64,000 bases of DNA, from positions 2,480,001 to 2,544,000 of the forward strand of contig NZ_CP017916.1 in assembly GCF_002119525.1 (NCBI RefSeq), given 5' to 3'. Source of the DNA: Vibrio syngnathi. GTDB taxonomy: Bacteria > Pseudomonadota > Gammaproteobacteria > Enterobacterales > Vibrionaceae. Shown here piece after piece: positions 35,396 through 45,388 of this stretch; positions within the stretch are counted from its first letter, which is position 1, and every line of letters starts with the position of its first letter. A program made the translations under genes and the position numbers. The notes under the pieces were generated by a model. That model was not told the origin of the DNA and searched no databases. It saw only the letters and a program-made list of their open reading frames with translations.

Positions 35396-36629
35396 AGCGC
35401 GCTAGTCTCCGCTTAATGTTCTTCTCGATTACAACGTGGTCAAACAGAGGAGCAAATAGGTTTGCGAATAGAATCGCAAGCATCATGCCTTCTGGGTATG
35501 CAGGGTTAACTACACGAATCATTACACACATTGCGCCGATTAGGATACCGTACCACCACTTACCTTTATTGGTAAATGAAGCTGATACTGGGTCAGTCGC
35601 CATGAAGAACATACCGAATGCGAAGCCACCTAGTACTAGGTGCCAATGCCAAGGCATGCTGAACATTGCATTAGTGTCAGAACCAATCACGTTAAATAGT
35701 GTTGATACCGCAACCATACCGATCATTACACCCGCAATGATGCGCCATGAAGCAATGCCCATGTAAACAATCATTGCTGCACCAATCATAAGTGCAAGCG
35801 TTGAAACTTCACCGATAGAACCTGGAATGTTACCAATGAATGCGTCCATCCAAGTGATTGCTTCACCCGATGTTACGTTCATTAGTGCACTACCGCCGCC
35901 TTGAGCCCATTGGCTAAGAGCAGTTGCACCAGAGAAGCCATCTGCAGCAGTCCAAACTACGTCACCTGAAATCTGTGCAGGGTATGCAAAGAATAGGAAC
36001 GCACGGCCAGCAAGAGCAGGGTTCAAGAAGTTACGACCCGTACCACCAAAGATCTCTTTAGCTACAACAACACCGAAGGTAATACCTAGTGCTGCTTGCC
36101 ATAGAGGAAGCGTTGGCGGAACGATAAGCGCAAATAAGATAGAAGTAACAAAGAAACCTTCGTTGACTTCATGCTTACGCACCATACAGAACAATACTTC
36201 CCAGAAACCACCAACGATAAATACCGTTGCGTAGATAGGTAAGAAGTAAGTCGCACCCAAGAGCATCTTACTGCCCCAACCTGCATCGGCCCCTAAGGAG
36301 GCTCCAAGCATTTCGGTTAGCCAGTAGTGCCAGTTACCATCAATGATAGAAACCAGTTCTGCACCTGAATACATGTGGTTTAGTGCTGCGATAGCTTGAC
36401 CACCTGCGTTGTACATACCCCAGAACATTGCTGGGAATACCGCAAGCCAAACCATGATCATGATACGTTTTAAATCAACGCTATCACGGACATGCGAGCT
36501 TTTCTTTGTAACAGTACCTGGTGTGTAGAAAAGTGTTGCTGCTGCTTCGTAAAGCGCAAACCACGTTTCGTGTTTACCACCTGGTTCAAAATGATGCTCG
36601 ATGTCTTCAATAAACTTTTTAAGGCCCAT
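35385..36629 (-). CDS. nqrB: Na+-NQR subunit B (covalent FMN, riboflavin, quinone site)
   Basis: A 414-residue inner-membrane subunit with about ten helices and the core of the sodium path. The FMN-attachment Thr lies in [11 protein letters not shown] near residue 235. The [20 protein letters not shown] region and the acidic membrane residues are typical of the family. It starts four bases after nqrA. Confidence 0.97.
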   Translation of the reverse strand: MGLKKFIEDIEHHFEPGGKHETWFALYEAAATLFYTPGTVTKKSSHVRDSVDLKRIMIMVWLAVFPAMFWGMYNAGGQAIAALNHMYSGAELVSIIDGNWHYWLTEMLGASLGADAGWGSKMLLGATYFLPIYATVFIVGGFWEVLFCMVRKHEVNEGFFVTSILFALIVPPTLPLWQAALGITFGVVVAKEIFGGTGRNFLNPALAGRAFLFFAYPAQISGDVVWTAADGFSGATALSQWAQGGGSALMNVTSGEAITWMDAFIGNIPGSIGEVSTLALMIGAAMIVYMGIASWRIIAGVMIGMVAVSTLFNVIGSDTNAMFSMPWHWHLVLGGFAFGMFFMATDPVSASFTNKGKWWYGILIGAMCVMIRVVNPAYPEGMMLAILFANLFAPLFDHVVIEKNIKRRLARYGK

Positions 36630-36633
36630 GAAA

Positions 36634-37974
36634 TTACCCTTCCTTCACAATTGTATCTAGGCATTCACGAAGTAACTGACCGTACTCGTACTTACCAGGA
36701 CATACAAAGGTACACAGTGCTAAATCTTCTTCATCTAGCTCTAGCGCACCAAGTGCTTGTGCACTATCAACGTCGCCAGCACATAGATCGCGAAGCAGCA
36801 AAGTAGGCTCCATATCTAATGGCATTACTTTCTCGTAGTTACCAATTGGAACCATAGAGCGATCACTACCGTTTGTTGTCGTTGTCATGTTGAACAACTG
36901 ACCTTTAAACACGTGACCAAGGAATGAACGAGTAACAGAGAACTTGTTCTTACCAGGCATAGCCCAGCCGAATAGCTCTTTATCACGACCTTCACGAAGA
37001 ACCGAAACTTGTTGATGGTAACGGCCAAGGTAAGCATGTGGACCTGAAGCGTGAACACCAGATAGCACTGAACCAGAGATCAGGCGAACTTCACCTGGCA
37101 TCAACTCGCTGTCCGTCAACTCTTCAAGGCTAGCACCAATTTGAGTACGAACTAGACGAGGGTTGTTAACTACTGGACCAGCCAGAGAAACAACGCGCTC
37201 AGAGTAAATCTCACCAGTAAGGAAAAGCTTACCGAATGCGATCACGTCTTGGTAGTTAATGCTCCACGCTACGTTTTGTGCATTTACCGGGTATAGGTAA
37301 TGCATATGCGTGCCTGCAAGACCTGCAGGGTGTGGGCCATCAAAAACATGTTCTTCAACGTTAGACTGAGCTGAACGAGGTAAGCTAGTACCTTTTTTAC
37401 AAACGTACACTTTACCGTTAGTCAGAGTTGAAAGAAGATCTAAACCAGCAACGAAAGCATCAGACTGCTCGTTAATGATTAATTCTGGCTCAGCTGCTAA
37501 CGGATTAGTATCCATAGCAGTAACGAAAATAGCCTGAGTTTCAGAATCAACTGCTGGAACCTTGCTGAACGGACGAGTTCGCAAAGCGGTCCATGCGCCA
37601 GACTCAACTAACTGAGTTTTAACCGTTTCACGGTCAAGACTTGCTAGTTGGTTAGCTTCATAGCTATTGAACGTGAGCTGCTCATTACCTGCTACTTCAA
37701 TCACTACTGATTGAAGAACACGCTTAGCACCACGGTTCACTTCAATAACTTTACCGCTTGCTGGAGAAGTAAATACAACACCTGGGTTCTTTTTATCTGC
37801 AAAAAGAACTTGGCCTTTCTTCACTTCATCACCAACGCGAGCATGCATCGTAGGACGCATACCAACGTACTCTTCGCCAAGCAAGGCGACTTTAGTGATG
37901 GACTTACCATCATTAATCACCTGGGATGGAGTTCCTGCGATAGGAAGATCCAAACCCTTCTTTATTGTAATCAT
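36634..37974 (-). CDS. nqrA: Na+-NQR subunit A
   Basis: A 446-residue cytosolic-face subunit, the first of the operon. The start [18 protein letters not shown] is identical in pattern to V. cholerae NqrA; a GTG four codons upstream is in frame but not needed. The subunit belongs to the Rnf/NqrA family but lacks the iron-sulfur clusters of RnfC. The C-terminal [20 protein letters not shown] is typical. It sits after a 519-base non-coding region that must carry the operon promoter. Confidence 0.97.
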   Translation of the reverse strand: MITIKKGLDLPIAGTPSQVINDGKSITKVALLGEEYVGMRPTMHARVGDEVKKGQVLFADKKNPGVVFTSPASGKVIEVNRGAKRVLQSVVIEVAGNEQLTFNSYEANQLASLDRETVKTQLVESGAWTALRTRPFSKVPAVDSETQAIFVTAMDTNPLAAEPELIINEQSDAFVAGLDLLSTLTNGKVYVCKKGTSLPRSAQSNVEEHVFDGPHPAGLAGTHMHYLYPVNAQNVAWSINYQDVIAFGKLFLTGEIYSERVVSLAGPVVNNPRLVRTQIGASLEELTDSELMPGEVRLISGSVLSGVHASGPHAYLGRYHQQVSVLREGRDKELFGWAMPGKNKFSVTRSFLGHVFKGQLFNMTTTTNGSDRSMVPIGNYEKVMPLDMEPTLLLRDLCAGDVDSAQALGALELDEEDLALCTFVCPGKYEYGQLLRECLDTIVKEG

Positions 37975-38452
37975 ACGCACTTGCACTACTTTATCGGGAA
38001 AAAGATTCTTTTAATTGCGTAAATTCAGGACGTTTTAACATCGCCCTTAGACACGACATTACAGTGTCCGGTTTTGGTAAATTCGAGATACCAAAATCGC
38101 AACATTACGTTAATAAACTCATCACAAAGATTATGTGAGATTTATCAGGTGCCGTATTCTAGCATTTTTTGACAACTTGATGCCATGACCAATAACTTGA
38201 ATACAGCCTTAATTTGGTGAGATTTGAAGCATATGGACTCTCAAATATGTATAAATTTGACGAGCCGCACAGATAAAATGGCTTTTGAATCGCGTTTTAA
38301 ACAAGAGATTAATACTCTGTCACAAACTAATATTTTACGAGTTATGTTGAAACACTGTTAATAAAAACATTACTCATTGTGGGTATTTAAAGGCGCCTAA
38401 TTTGACATCAATTTGAGTGATATAAACCCTAAAAACACATTAGCATGGCGAT
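37975..38452 (-). other. Non-coding region carrying the nqr promoter
   Basis: AT-rich with no credible ORF on either strand. On the minus strand an extended -10 (TGCTAGAAT) is at 38156-38164, which would give a leader of about 170 bases before nqrA; no good -35 is present. A half-good CRP-like sequence (TGTGA-N6-TCAGG) is at 38134-38149. A TTGACA at 38402-38407 has no -10 at a usable distance. I see no RNA gene here. Confidence 0.4.
38156..38164 (-). promoter_or_regulatory. Candidate extended -10 element of the nqr promoter
   Basis: The minus strand reads TGC then TAGAAT, an extended -10, about 180 bases upstream of the nqrA start. There is no clear -35, so this is a candidate only. Confidence 0.35.
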
Positions 38453-38472
38453 AAAAAAGGCGGCATCGCCAC
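38453..38472 (-). terminator. Terminator after bolA
   Basis: A short GC stem (GGCG at 38459-38462 with CGCC at 38467-38470) followed on the minus strand by T6; 21 bases after the bolA stop. Confidence 0.65.
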
Positions 38473-38493
38473 CTCTTCTATCAGTTCGTTTTA

Positions 38494-38802
38494 TTACTTA
38501 CCACCGCCCATACACATAGGGCTGTCTGGCACGTTATCGAGTTGCTTCATCCATTCATCTTTTGTATAAGTGTGAATAGATAGTGCGTGAATATTATTCG
38601 CTAGCTCTTCTGAAAGAGCTTTATTTACCGCACGATGACGACCAATAAGACGCAAACCTTCAAACGCATCGCTGACAACAATCACTTTAAAATGACTCTC
38701 AGAACCAGCCGGAACATTGTGCATATAGCTCTCATTGACCACGTTTAAATGACTTGGTGAAAACTCATTGTGCAATTTTGTTTCGATAACTTCTTGGATC
38801 AT
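38494..38802 (-). CDS. bolA: BolA family protein
   Basis: A 102-residue cytosolic protein, close to E. coli BolA (105). The family pattern is clear: [20 protein letters not shown], then [23 protein letters not shown] and the C-terminal helix [12 protein letters not shown]. The conserved His residues (in SHFKV and GRHR) are those that bind a 2Fe-2S cluster with a monothiol glutaredoxin. In E. coli it also affects cell shape and the stationary phase. It lies upstream of the nqr operon and near yajG-ampG, as bolA does in E. coli. Confidence 0.93.
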   Translation of the reverse strand: MIQEVIETKLHNEFSPSHLNVVNESYMHNVPAGSESHFKVIVVSDAFEGLRLIGRHRAVNKALSEELANNIHALSIHTYTKDEWMKQLDNVPDSPMCMGGGK

Positions 38803-38976
38803 TATGATTCCTTAGTAACGTAATGGCATTATCTGTGGGGGAAGTATAAACCCTAACTGGTCGACTGTCTGAGTATTTCATAGCGAACGACTTAGGTTTG
38901 GTTGAGTTTTTTCTATCTTGTTCAGCCTGCATTTGAGACAATATCGTTGTTATTTCTTACATAAGTATCTCAAGCT

Positions 38977-40128
38977 ATGAAAACCGAACTTACTCTTCTC
39001 GATAGAACTTTGACCTTACATCGTTTCCCCAACCGTTCAAATGAAACCCTTCAAGCTTGGGATGCGGGCGACGAATACATTATTAGTCACGTTGAAGAGA
39101 TGAACCTTGAACCGGGCAAACACATCCTGATCATGAACGATAGCTTTGGTGCCTTGTCGGCATGGTTCTCGAAAGATCATGATGTCAGCATGATGAGCGA
39201 CTCTTTTATCTCTCATCGCGGTGCGCTAAAAAACTTGCAGCGCAATCAAAGTAACCGTGTAAACTTCCTGAATACGATGGATGATATTCCACACGGTATC
39301 GATCTTGTGATCATGCAACTACCGAAAACAAACCGTCATCTAGTATGGCAATTGAGCCAACTACGCCAAGCGTTGCCAGAAGGCTGCCAAGTCATCGGTG
39401 TAAACAAAGTAAAAGATATCCACACATCTACACTTAATATTTTCGAAAAGTACCTAGGTGAAACCAAAACTTCTCTAGCGAAGAAGAAACATCGCTTGGT
39501 TTTCTCTTCACCAAATTGTCAGCCGATTCAAACGGTCGAACCTTTTGTTGAATGGGATGTAGACGGTGAAGATATTCGCCTGAAAAATTTACCGAACGTT
39601 TACTCAGGCGAGGCACTCGATCAAGGCGCTCGCTATATGCTAGAGCACATCCCTCAAGATCCTGAACTGCGTCATATTATCGACCTAGGTTGTGGCAACG
39701 GTGTATTGAGTGTAAAAGCTGGGCAATTAAACCCACAAGCACGTATCACCTGTGTTGATGAAAGCTTTATGGCAGTGGAATCAGCGCGCCAAAATATTAA
39801 GGATAACCTTGGCGAAGAAGGTAATTTCCAGTTCATCGCCAATAACTGTTTAGATGGTTTTAAGAAAAACAGCACTTACTTAGTTATGTGTAACCCTCCG
39901 TTCCACCAACAACAAGCGATTACAGATCACATTGCATGGCAAATGTTCTGTGATGCAAAGCATGTTCTTAGCAACGGAGGCAAATTAATTGTTATTGGTA
40001 ACCGACACCTCGGATACGATGTCAAACTAGCAAGACTATTTGGTGAAGCAAACGTTGAAACGCTTGAACTAAACCAGAAATTTGAGATATTACAAGCAAC
40101 AAGAGAACCTGCGAATTTTAATAAATAA
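38977..40128 (+). CDS. rlmG: 23S rRNA (guanine-1835-N2)-methyltransferase
   Basis: A 383-residue two-domain enzyme. The N-terminal half is an inactive methyltransferase-like fold; the C-terminal half has the S-adenosylmethionine motif IDLGCGNGVLSVKAG near residue 228 and the catalytic CNPPFHQQ near residue 306. Length and pattern match RlmG (E. coli 378) and separate it from the shorter RsmC (about 340). It modifies G1835 of 23S rRNA. A single gene, divergent from bolA. Confidence 0.92.
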   Translation: MKTELTLLDRTLTLHRFPNRSNETLQAWDAGDEYIISHVEEMNLEPGKHILIMNDSFGALSAWFSKDHDVSMMSDSFISHRGALKNLQRNQSNRVNFLNTMDDIPHGIDLVIMQLPKTNRHLVWQLSQLRQALPEGCQVIGVNKVKDIHTSTLNIFEKYLGETKTSLAKKKHRLVFSSPNCQPIQTVEPFVEWDVDGEDIRLKNLPNVYSGEALDQGARYMLEHIPQDPELRHIIDLGCGNGVLSVKAGQLNPQARITCVDESFMAVESARQNIKDNLGEEGNFQFIANNCLDGFKKNSTYLVMCNPPFHQQQAITDHIAWQMFCDAKHVLSNGGKLIVIGNRHLGYDVKLARLFGEANVETLELNQKFEILQATREPANFNK

Positions 40129-40194
40129 GCAGAAACGACGTCACAAGAATTTAAGATACCGAGCTCCTGGTGTGAATTTAGAAAGGATAAAGGA

Positions 40195-40764
40195 ATGAAA
40201 AAACTGATTTTGGCTGCTTCTATTTTGGCTTTGACAGCATGTTCAGCCCCTCAGAAAGAGCAGATCAACGTAATGCCAGAAGCTTCACTAAGCTCAAGCA
40301 ACTTTGTACAAGGCAAAACATACACACTAACCAGTAAAGATGTTCGTGCCGCTCAATATGTTGCATTGGTTGATAGTGGCCGTTCAAACATTCAGCCAAT
40401 TCACGCTAAGCAAAACATGCGTATTTCTCTAGAAAACGCTATTGCTCAACAATTGGAGTCTCAAGGTTTTCGTGCAAGCGTAAACAGTGAAAACTCAATT
40501 GTTTTAGAGATTCAAGAAGCGCTTGTTACCGTCAAGCACACCATCATGGAAAACCAAATGGATGGTAAAGTAACACTTGAAGTAACCGCTGAAACGCCTG
40601 AAGGCAAGCTAGTTAAGACATTCAATGGTACAGCAACTCGCACAGGTGCATTAAGTGCATCAAATGACGATATCGCAGTGGTACTAAACGATGTTATCGA
40701 CTTAGTTCTTAAAGAGATTGCCAATGACCAAGAGCTGCAAACTTACATGAAGGAACGTTTCTAA
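40195..40764 (+). CDS. yajG: YajG-family lipoprotein
   Basis: A 189-residue lipoprotein with the signal MKKLILAASILALTAC and a lipobox (L-T-A-C). The mature part has the YajG pattern: a beta-rich N-terminal part, then DSGRSNIQPIHAKQNMRISLENAIAQQLESQGF. Function is unknown. Its stop overlaps the start of the cyclophilin gene (TAATG), and ampG follows, so the three form an operon; yajG-ampG is also the E. coli order. Confidence 0.88.
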   Translation: MKKLILAASILALTACSAPQKEQINVMPEASLSSSNFVQGKTYTLTSKDVRAAQYVALVDSGRSNIQPIHAKQNMRISLENAIAQQLESQGFRASVNSENSIVLEIQEALVTVKHTIMENQMDGKVTLEVTAETPEGKLVKTFNGTATRTGALSASNDDIAVVLNDVIDLVLKEIANDQELQTYMKERF

Positions 40765-41312
40765 TGGGACGCATTCTATCTTCTATTGCATTGATGTTAG
40801 TGAGCGTGAGCGTTTGGGCTGGTCCTAAAGTGAATGTAGAAACAACATTAGGCGGCTTCACTATCGAGCTAAACCAAGAGCAAGCACCGGTTAGTGTTGA
40901 TAACTTTCTGAAATATGTTGCTGACGGTAGCTACGAAGGCACTCAGTTTCACCGTGTGATCCCGGGCTTTATGGCTCAGGGTGGTGGCTTCGATCAAGAC
41001 ATGAAGCAATTAGTAACTTATGCGCCTATCAAAAATGAAGGCAGCAATGGCCTGAAGAATGATACTGCAACGATCGCAATGGCTCGCACCAATGCACCAG
41101 ATTCTGCTACTCGCCAGTTCTTCATTAACTTTGCAGACAACGATTTCTTAAACGCGAAAGGCGGTAATCCAGGTTACGCTGTGTTTGGTAAAGTAACCGA
41201 TGGTTTTGACGTTGTTCAGAAGATGGCAACAATTCCAACCAAGCGAATGGGCCGCATGTCAGACATTCCTGTCGACCCAATCGTCATCACTAAAGTGACC
41301 CTTCTTAAGTAA
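40764..41312 (+). CDS. Periplasmic peptidyl-prolyl cis-trans isomerase (cyclophilin)
   Basis: A 182-residue cyclophilin with a signal peptide (MGRILSSIALMLVSVSVWA, cleaved before GPK). The fold motifs are seen in order: GGFTIELNQEQAPVSVDNFL, the active-site QFHRVIPGFMAQGGGF, and DSATRQFFINFADNDFLN. It resembles E. coli PpiA, the periplasmic form. It overlaps yajG by one base. A terminator stands between it and ampG. Confidence 0.92.
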   Translation: MGRILSSIALMLVSVSVWAGPKVNVETTLGGFTIELNQEQAPVSVDNFLKYVADGSYEGTQFHRVIPGFMAQGGGFDQDMKQLVTYAPIKNEGSNGLKNDTATIAMARTNAPDSATRQFFINFADNDFLNAKGGNPGYAVFGKVTDGFDVVQKMATIPTKRMGRMSDIPVDPIVITKVTLLK

Positions 41313-41320
41313 TCCCATGT

Positions 41321-41347
41321 AACGCCCTTATTCTTAAGGGCGTTTTC
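41321..41347 (+). terminator. Terminator between the cyclophilin gene and ampG
   Basis: A perfect 10-bp stem (41321-41330 with 41335-41344), a four-base loop and T4. It ends 17 bases before ampG, so ampG would be partly uncoupled from the operon. Confidence 0.85.
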
Positions 41348-41363
41348 TATACAAGGACGACCC

Positions 41364-42722
41364 ATGTCATCAGGCACCCCCTCCCTTTCTTGGATGCAAA
41401 CTTTCCGCAGCTACCTAGATAAACGTCTACTTTGGGTGTTTATGCTCGGTTGTTCGAGTGGCTTCCCATGGGTTCTGATTGGATCCAACATGTCTGGTTG
41501 GCTAAAAGATGCCGGTTTAACTCGTGCTGCGATCGGTTATTTCGGCAGTGTGTTTGCTGTCTATGCTATTAACTTTTTATGGGCACCGTTGGTAGACCGA
41601 GTCAAACTGCCAGTTTTACACGCGATATTAGGCCAACGACGCAGTTGGATATTCTTGTGCCAAAGCTTGGTATTGATCTGTACCCTGTTCATTGCTGGAG
41701 TAAACCCAGCCAATGACTTGATGTTCACCTCTATGCTTGCTCTCGGAATAGCTATCGCCTCAGCAACTCAAGATGTCGCAATAGATGCCTTCCGTATTGA
41801 TTCATTTCCAAAATCGGAAGCATCAAAGTTGCCACAAGCATCCGCAATGGCCGTGATGGGATGGTGGACGGGCTATTCTCTTCCAGGTTATCTTGCTTTT
41901 ATCAATGCTGACTCAATCGGTTGGAATGGTGTGTATTACGGTATGGCTGGTGTGGTTGTCGTGTTAATGCTGTTTACTCTTTTTGTCGGAGAACCCAATA
42001 CACAACGTGAAGCATTACAAGAGCAAGCACAACAACGTCACAATAAAGTTGTGGGTTCAAAAGTCGTCGCGTGGTTCAGCGTTACAGTCCTAGAACCGTT
42101 CTACGATTTCTTCAAACGAAACGGGGTTCAAGTTGCCATCACCCTTCTACTGTTTGTGTTCCTATTTAAGATAGGTGAAGCCTTCTTAGGTAGAATGTCT
42201 ATCACCTTCTATAAAGAGATAGGCTTTAGCAATGAACAGATTGGCCACTACTCTAAGTTAATCGGTTGGGGCGCGACGATATTCTTCACCTTGCTCGGCA
42301 GTATCTTCAATGTGAAATTCGGTATTGTACGCGGACTAATGATTGGTGGCATCGCAATGGCAGCCAGCAACCTAATGTTTGCGTGGATCGCTCAGGCAGG
42401 CCCTAGTGAAACTCTGTTCTTGGCAACTATCATTGTCGACAACTTCACAACCGCCTTTTCGACGGTAGCATTTGTCTCTTTCTTAACCTTACTGACTGGT
42501 CAAGCTTTCTCAGCGACGCAATATGCCTTATTAGCATCCTTAGGTAATTTCGGTAGAACAACACTGGCTTCATTCAGTGGCGAGTTCGTCGATTACCTAA
42601 ATGATTGGTCAACCTTCTTTATACTGACGTCATTAATGGTGATTCCGAGTTTGATCATGCTTTATTCGCTACGCCACTTTTTCACTGATTTATTAGAAAA
42701 AGCCAAAAACAACCACGAATAA
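41364..42722 (+). CDS. ampG: Muropeptide permease AmpG
   Basis: A 452-residue inner-membrane transporter of the major facilitator superfamily with about twelve segments. It imports 1,6-anhydro-muropeptides from cell-wall turnover, linking recycling to beta-lactamase induction. Family features include LGCSSGFPWVLIGSNMSGWL, the loop APLVDRVKLP, and LALGIAIASATQDVAIDAFRID with its conserved Asp residues. Length is in the range of E. coli AmpG (491). It follows yajG and the cyclophilin gene and ends in a strong terminator. Confidence 0.93.
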   Translation: MSSGTPSLSWMQTFRSYLDKRLLWVFMLGCSSGFPWVLIGSNMSGWLKDAGLTRAAIGYFGSVFAVYAINFLWAPLVDRVKLPVLHAILGQRRSWIFLCQSLVLICTLFIAGVNPANDLMFTSMLALGIAIASATQDVAIDAFRIDSFPKSEASKLPQASAMAVMGWWTGYSLPGYLAFINADSIGWNGVYYGMAGVVVVLMLFTLFVGEPNTQREALQEQAQQRHNKVVGSKVVAWFSVTVLEPFYDFFKRNGVQVAITLLLFVFLFKIGEAFLGRMSITFYKEIGFSNEQIGHYSKLIGWGATIFFTLLGSIFNVKFGIVRGLMIGGIAMAASNLMFAWIAQAGPSETLFLATIIVDNFTTAFSTVAFVSFLTLLTGQAFSATQYALLASLGNFGRTTLASFSGEFVDYLNDWSTFFILTSLMVIPSLIMLYSLRHFFTDLLEKAKNNHE

Positions 42723-42736
42723 AAAGAAAGCAAAAC

Positions 42737-42773
42737 AGAAGAGGGTAGCACTGAGCTACCCTCTTCTCTTTTC
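42737..42773 (+). terminator. Terminator after ampG
   Basis: A perfect 13-bp stem (42737-42749 with 42755-42767), a five-base loop and a T-rich tail. Confidence 0.92.
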
Positions 42774-42775
42774 TA

Positions 42776-43334
42776 TTACAGCCAAACTCGAACTTGTCGC
42801 CGTTCCTGTGGCTGGTCGTGTAACAACCAAAGCCCCAACAGAATTGCTGGAACCATCAGCATCACCGACAACCATCACTGTGTAATCTAAATCACCGCTT
42901 AAATTGAATTAGCTTAGCTAAATCACCCTCGTCACACAGAAGATAAGCTCAGAAGCTATCTTTAATCGTTGCCTCAAAATTAGTGCAATGAACTGTCTCA
43001 ATATAATCAGTGATGAAAAAACAAACAGGTTTAAAGTCAGGCTAGTCATCACATGAATTGTTCATCAATTGATTCAAACTTCAGTACGGAGTTGCTTGAA
43101 AATGGATCAAAGGCAGGATCGACAAGCTCGCTGAGTGAGGTGTTTTTCACGAGAAAACGCTTAGAAAGAAATACTGTTGATTTTGATATGCATGTCACGA
43201 TTTTTGGTAGAATCGTTTGCTTAGAGCGGTATTCCACCAATTTATACACAAAATAATCGAATTTCACAAAATCAATAGAAGTAGGGATTCATCAAGATGC
43301 ATAGCAACTTTAAAGTTCCATCATTTAGATCGTT
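42776..43334. other. Long non-coding region between ampG and ompK
   Basis: No convincing gene. A 28-codon hydrophobic-then-basic ORF is on the minus strand at 42776-42862, without a good ribosome binding site. Overlapping ORFs on both strands near 43050-43267 look random. The right part belongs to the ompK control region. Confidence 0.5.
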
Positions 43335-43336
43335 AG

Positions 43337-43352
43337 TGTGATCGCGCTCACC
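43337..43352 (+). promoter_or_regulatory. CRP-like site upstream of ompK
   Basis: TGTGA-TCGCGC-TCACC matches the CRP consensus TGTGA-N6-TCACA except for the last base. A possible -10 (TATTAT) is at 43405-43410. Tsx, the E. coli relative, is CRP-activated, so the context fits. Confidence 0.65.
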
Positions 43353-43480
43353 ATAATAATCATGGTTTTCACTCTGTCTCACTTTTATTTGAGAACAAAA
43401 TCGCTATTATGCTCGGCATTCGGACATATAAACACGCACGGATTAGCGGGTTACTTATTTCAAACATAGAGAGTTCCATT

Positions 43481-44296
43481 ATGCGTAAATCACTTTTAAC
43501 TCTTGGCCTACTTGCGGCAGCTTCTGCTCCAGTAATGGCGGCTGATTATTCTGACGGCGATACTCACAAAAATGATTACAACTGGATGCAGTTTAATATC
43601 ATGCACACTATCGACGAGAAGCCTCAAGACAAAGATCATACTTATCTTGAAATGGAGTTTGGTGGACGCTCTGGTATCTTCGATCTTTACGGTTACATTG
43701 ATGTATTCAATCTAACTAACGATAGCGGCAGTGATAAAGCAAAAGACGATCAGCTGTTTGTTAAATTTGCACCTCGTATGTCTATCGATGGCCTGACTGG
43801 TAAAGACCTTTCTTTTGGTCCGGTACAAGAACTATACGTAGCAAACTACACAACTATTGATGGTAAAGCTGACGGTGGTTACGCAACTAAAACAGGTATC
43901 GGTTCAGACGTAATGGTACCTTGGTTTGGTAAAATGCAATTCAACCTTTACGCTACGTACGATCTAAATGCGAAAGACTGGAACGGTTACCAATTTTCTA
44001 CAAACTGGTTTAAGCCATTCGTAAACTTCGATAACGGTTCATTCATTGCTTACCAAGGTTACATCGATTACGAGTTTGGTCGTGATAGTTCATACAACCA
44101 GTCGAGCAACGGCGGAGCTATGTTCAATGGTATTTACTGGCACAATGACCAATTTGCTGTAGGTTACGGTCTTAAGTTATACCAAGATGTATACGGTCTA
44201 AGAGACGGTGCTCAAATTGATAGCGCTAACCCACAATACGGCCAGTTCTCTACGTCTGGCGTAGGTCACTACTTCGCAGTAACTTACAAGTTCTAA
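43481..44296 (+). CDS. ompK: Outer-membrane channel of the OmpK / Tsx family
   Basis: A 271-residue outer-membrane beta-barrel. The signal peptide MRKSLLTLGLLAAASAPVMA is cleaved before ADYSDGD. The mature protein has alternating aromatic/hydrophobic strands (for example NWMQFNIMHTI and LYGYIDVFNLT) and ends in aromatic HYFAVTYKF, the assembly signal of such barrels. It matches vibrio OmpK, the receptor of phage KVP40, related to the nucleoside channel Tsx. The frame is open upstream to 43409, but the ATG at 43481 begins the signal peptide. Confidence 0.92.
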   Translation: MRKSLLTLGLLAAASAPVMAADYSDGDTHKNDYNWMQFNIMHTIDEKPQDKDHTYLEMEFGGRSGIFDLYGYIDVFNLTNDSGSDKAKDDQLFVKFAPRMSIDGLTGKDLSFGPVQELYVANYTTIDGKADGGYATKTGIGSDVMVPWFGKMQFNLYATYDLNAKDWNGYQFSTNWFKPFVNFDNGSFIAYQGYIDYEFGRDSSYNQSSNGGAMFNGIYWHNDQFAVGYGLKLYQDVYGLRDGAQIDSANPQYGQFSTSGVGHYFAVTYKF

Positions 44297-44320
44297 TAGA
44301 ACGAGTTAAGAAAACTTCCT

Positions 44321-44348
44321 AAATGGCACCCTCGGGTGTCATTTTTTA
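44321..44348 (+). terminator. Terminator after ompK
   Basis: A stem of about 10 bp (44321-44331 with 44334-44343, one G-T pair) and a T6 run. Confidence 0.85.
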
Positions 44349-44407
44349 TTGCTTTCATTTAATGCCTCGCTATCCTTGCTGCACCACTTTCTTATCTCGG
44401 TATTGCT

Positions 44408-45301
44408 GTGAACATCACTATTGTTGGACCAGGGGCTATTGGCTCTTTATGGGCGATAAAACTACTTCAAGCTGGTCATAATGTGGCTTTGTGGAGTCGT
44501 TCCACGGATCACTCAATTGACTTATCACTTGATGGACAAGCTTCACTTTCCTTCAGTAACAACAATATCGAAAAGCTATCAGCGAGTGATTTGATTATTT
44601 TCGCGGTCAAAGCCTGGCAAGTAGAAGAAGCCACCACTCCGTTACTTCAGTATCTAGACTCTGACACCATTCTCATGTTCATGCACAACGGGATGGGGGC
44701 GGTCGCTCAGATAGCAACTCAAATTGATGCTCACCCAGTAGTATTGGCGACCACCACACAAGCGGCATTCAAACCCGACAAGAATAATGTTTCTCATACA
44801 GGGTTCGGACAAACTCAATTGGGTGCTTTTAACCTCAAGGGTCAACAGTGCACTTTTTTAGTTGATGTGTTGGAACATGCCTTCCCTGCTGTGAGTTGGA
44901 ATCCAGAAATAACAACGGCGCTGTGGTCTAAACTCGCCATAAATTGTGCAATCAACCCACTGACTGGGCTGGAGCAAATCAAGAACGGCGAACTTGCAGA
45001 TAAAAGGTTTGAGGATATTTTGAGTTCTATCATTAAAGAGCTCACGCAGGTTATGCAAGCCCAAGGGATCGCTTGTTCATCCGATGAATTGGAAGCAAGC
45101 GTCAAACAGGTTATCCAAGCCACGGCGCAGAACAACTCATCAATGCAGCAAGATATGTTTTATGAGCGCAAAACAGAGATCGACTTCATTACCGGGCACC
45201 TGATAAAGACAGCACTTAAGCATCAAATCAAAGTTCCCGCTAACCAAAAGCTGTTTACTCAGGTTAAAGAGCGAGAAAATAGCTGGGATCATCAAGATTA
45301 G
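44408..45301 (+). CDS. panE: 2-dehydropantoate 2-reductase (ketopantoate reductase family)
   Basis: A 297-residue NADPH-dependent enzyme. The dinucleotide fold is at the start (ITIVGPGAIGSLWAIKLLQAGH). The family's LFMHNGMGAV motif and WSKLAINCAINPLTGL, with the catalytic Lys, are present. It would reduce ketopantoate to pantoate for coenzyme A synthesis. Length is close to E. coli PanE (303). Other members act on related 2-oxo acids, so the assignment is likely but not certain. The start codon is GTG. It lies between ompK and csdA. Confidence 0.85.
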   Translation: MNITIVGPGAIGSLWAIKLLQAGHNVALWSRSTDHSIDLSLDGQASLSFSNNNIEKLSASDLIIFAVKAWQVEEATTPLLQYLDSDTILMFMHNGMGAVAQIATQIDAHPVVLATTTQAAFKPDKNNVSHTGFGQTQLGAFNLKGQQCTFLVDVLEHAFPAVSWNPEITTALWSKLAINCAINPLTGLEQIKNGELADKRFEDILSSIIKELTQVMQAQGIACSSDELEASVKQVIQATAQNNSSMQQDMFYERKTEIDFITGHLIKTALKHQIKVPANQKLFTQVKERENSWDHQD

Positions 45302-45388
45302 TCAGCAACGGTTAACAAGTCGCGATAAAATAACAATACCGCTCAGCATAACGCTAGCACCAATTTCCAAGATTTTAGGTAAGAATAG

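Noticed and set aside
38402-38426. TTGACA and TATAAA pair upstream of bolA/nqr
   Set aside because: The spacer is 13 bases, too short for a sigma-70 promoter, and the direction points away from nqrA.
43049-43267. Pair of overlapping ORFs on opposite strands between ampG and ompK
   Set aside because: Both are short, lack good start regions and overlap each other almost fully; most likely chance.
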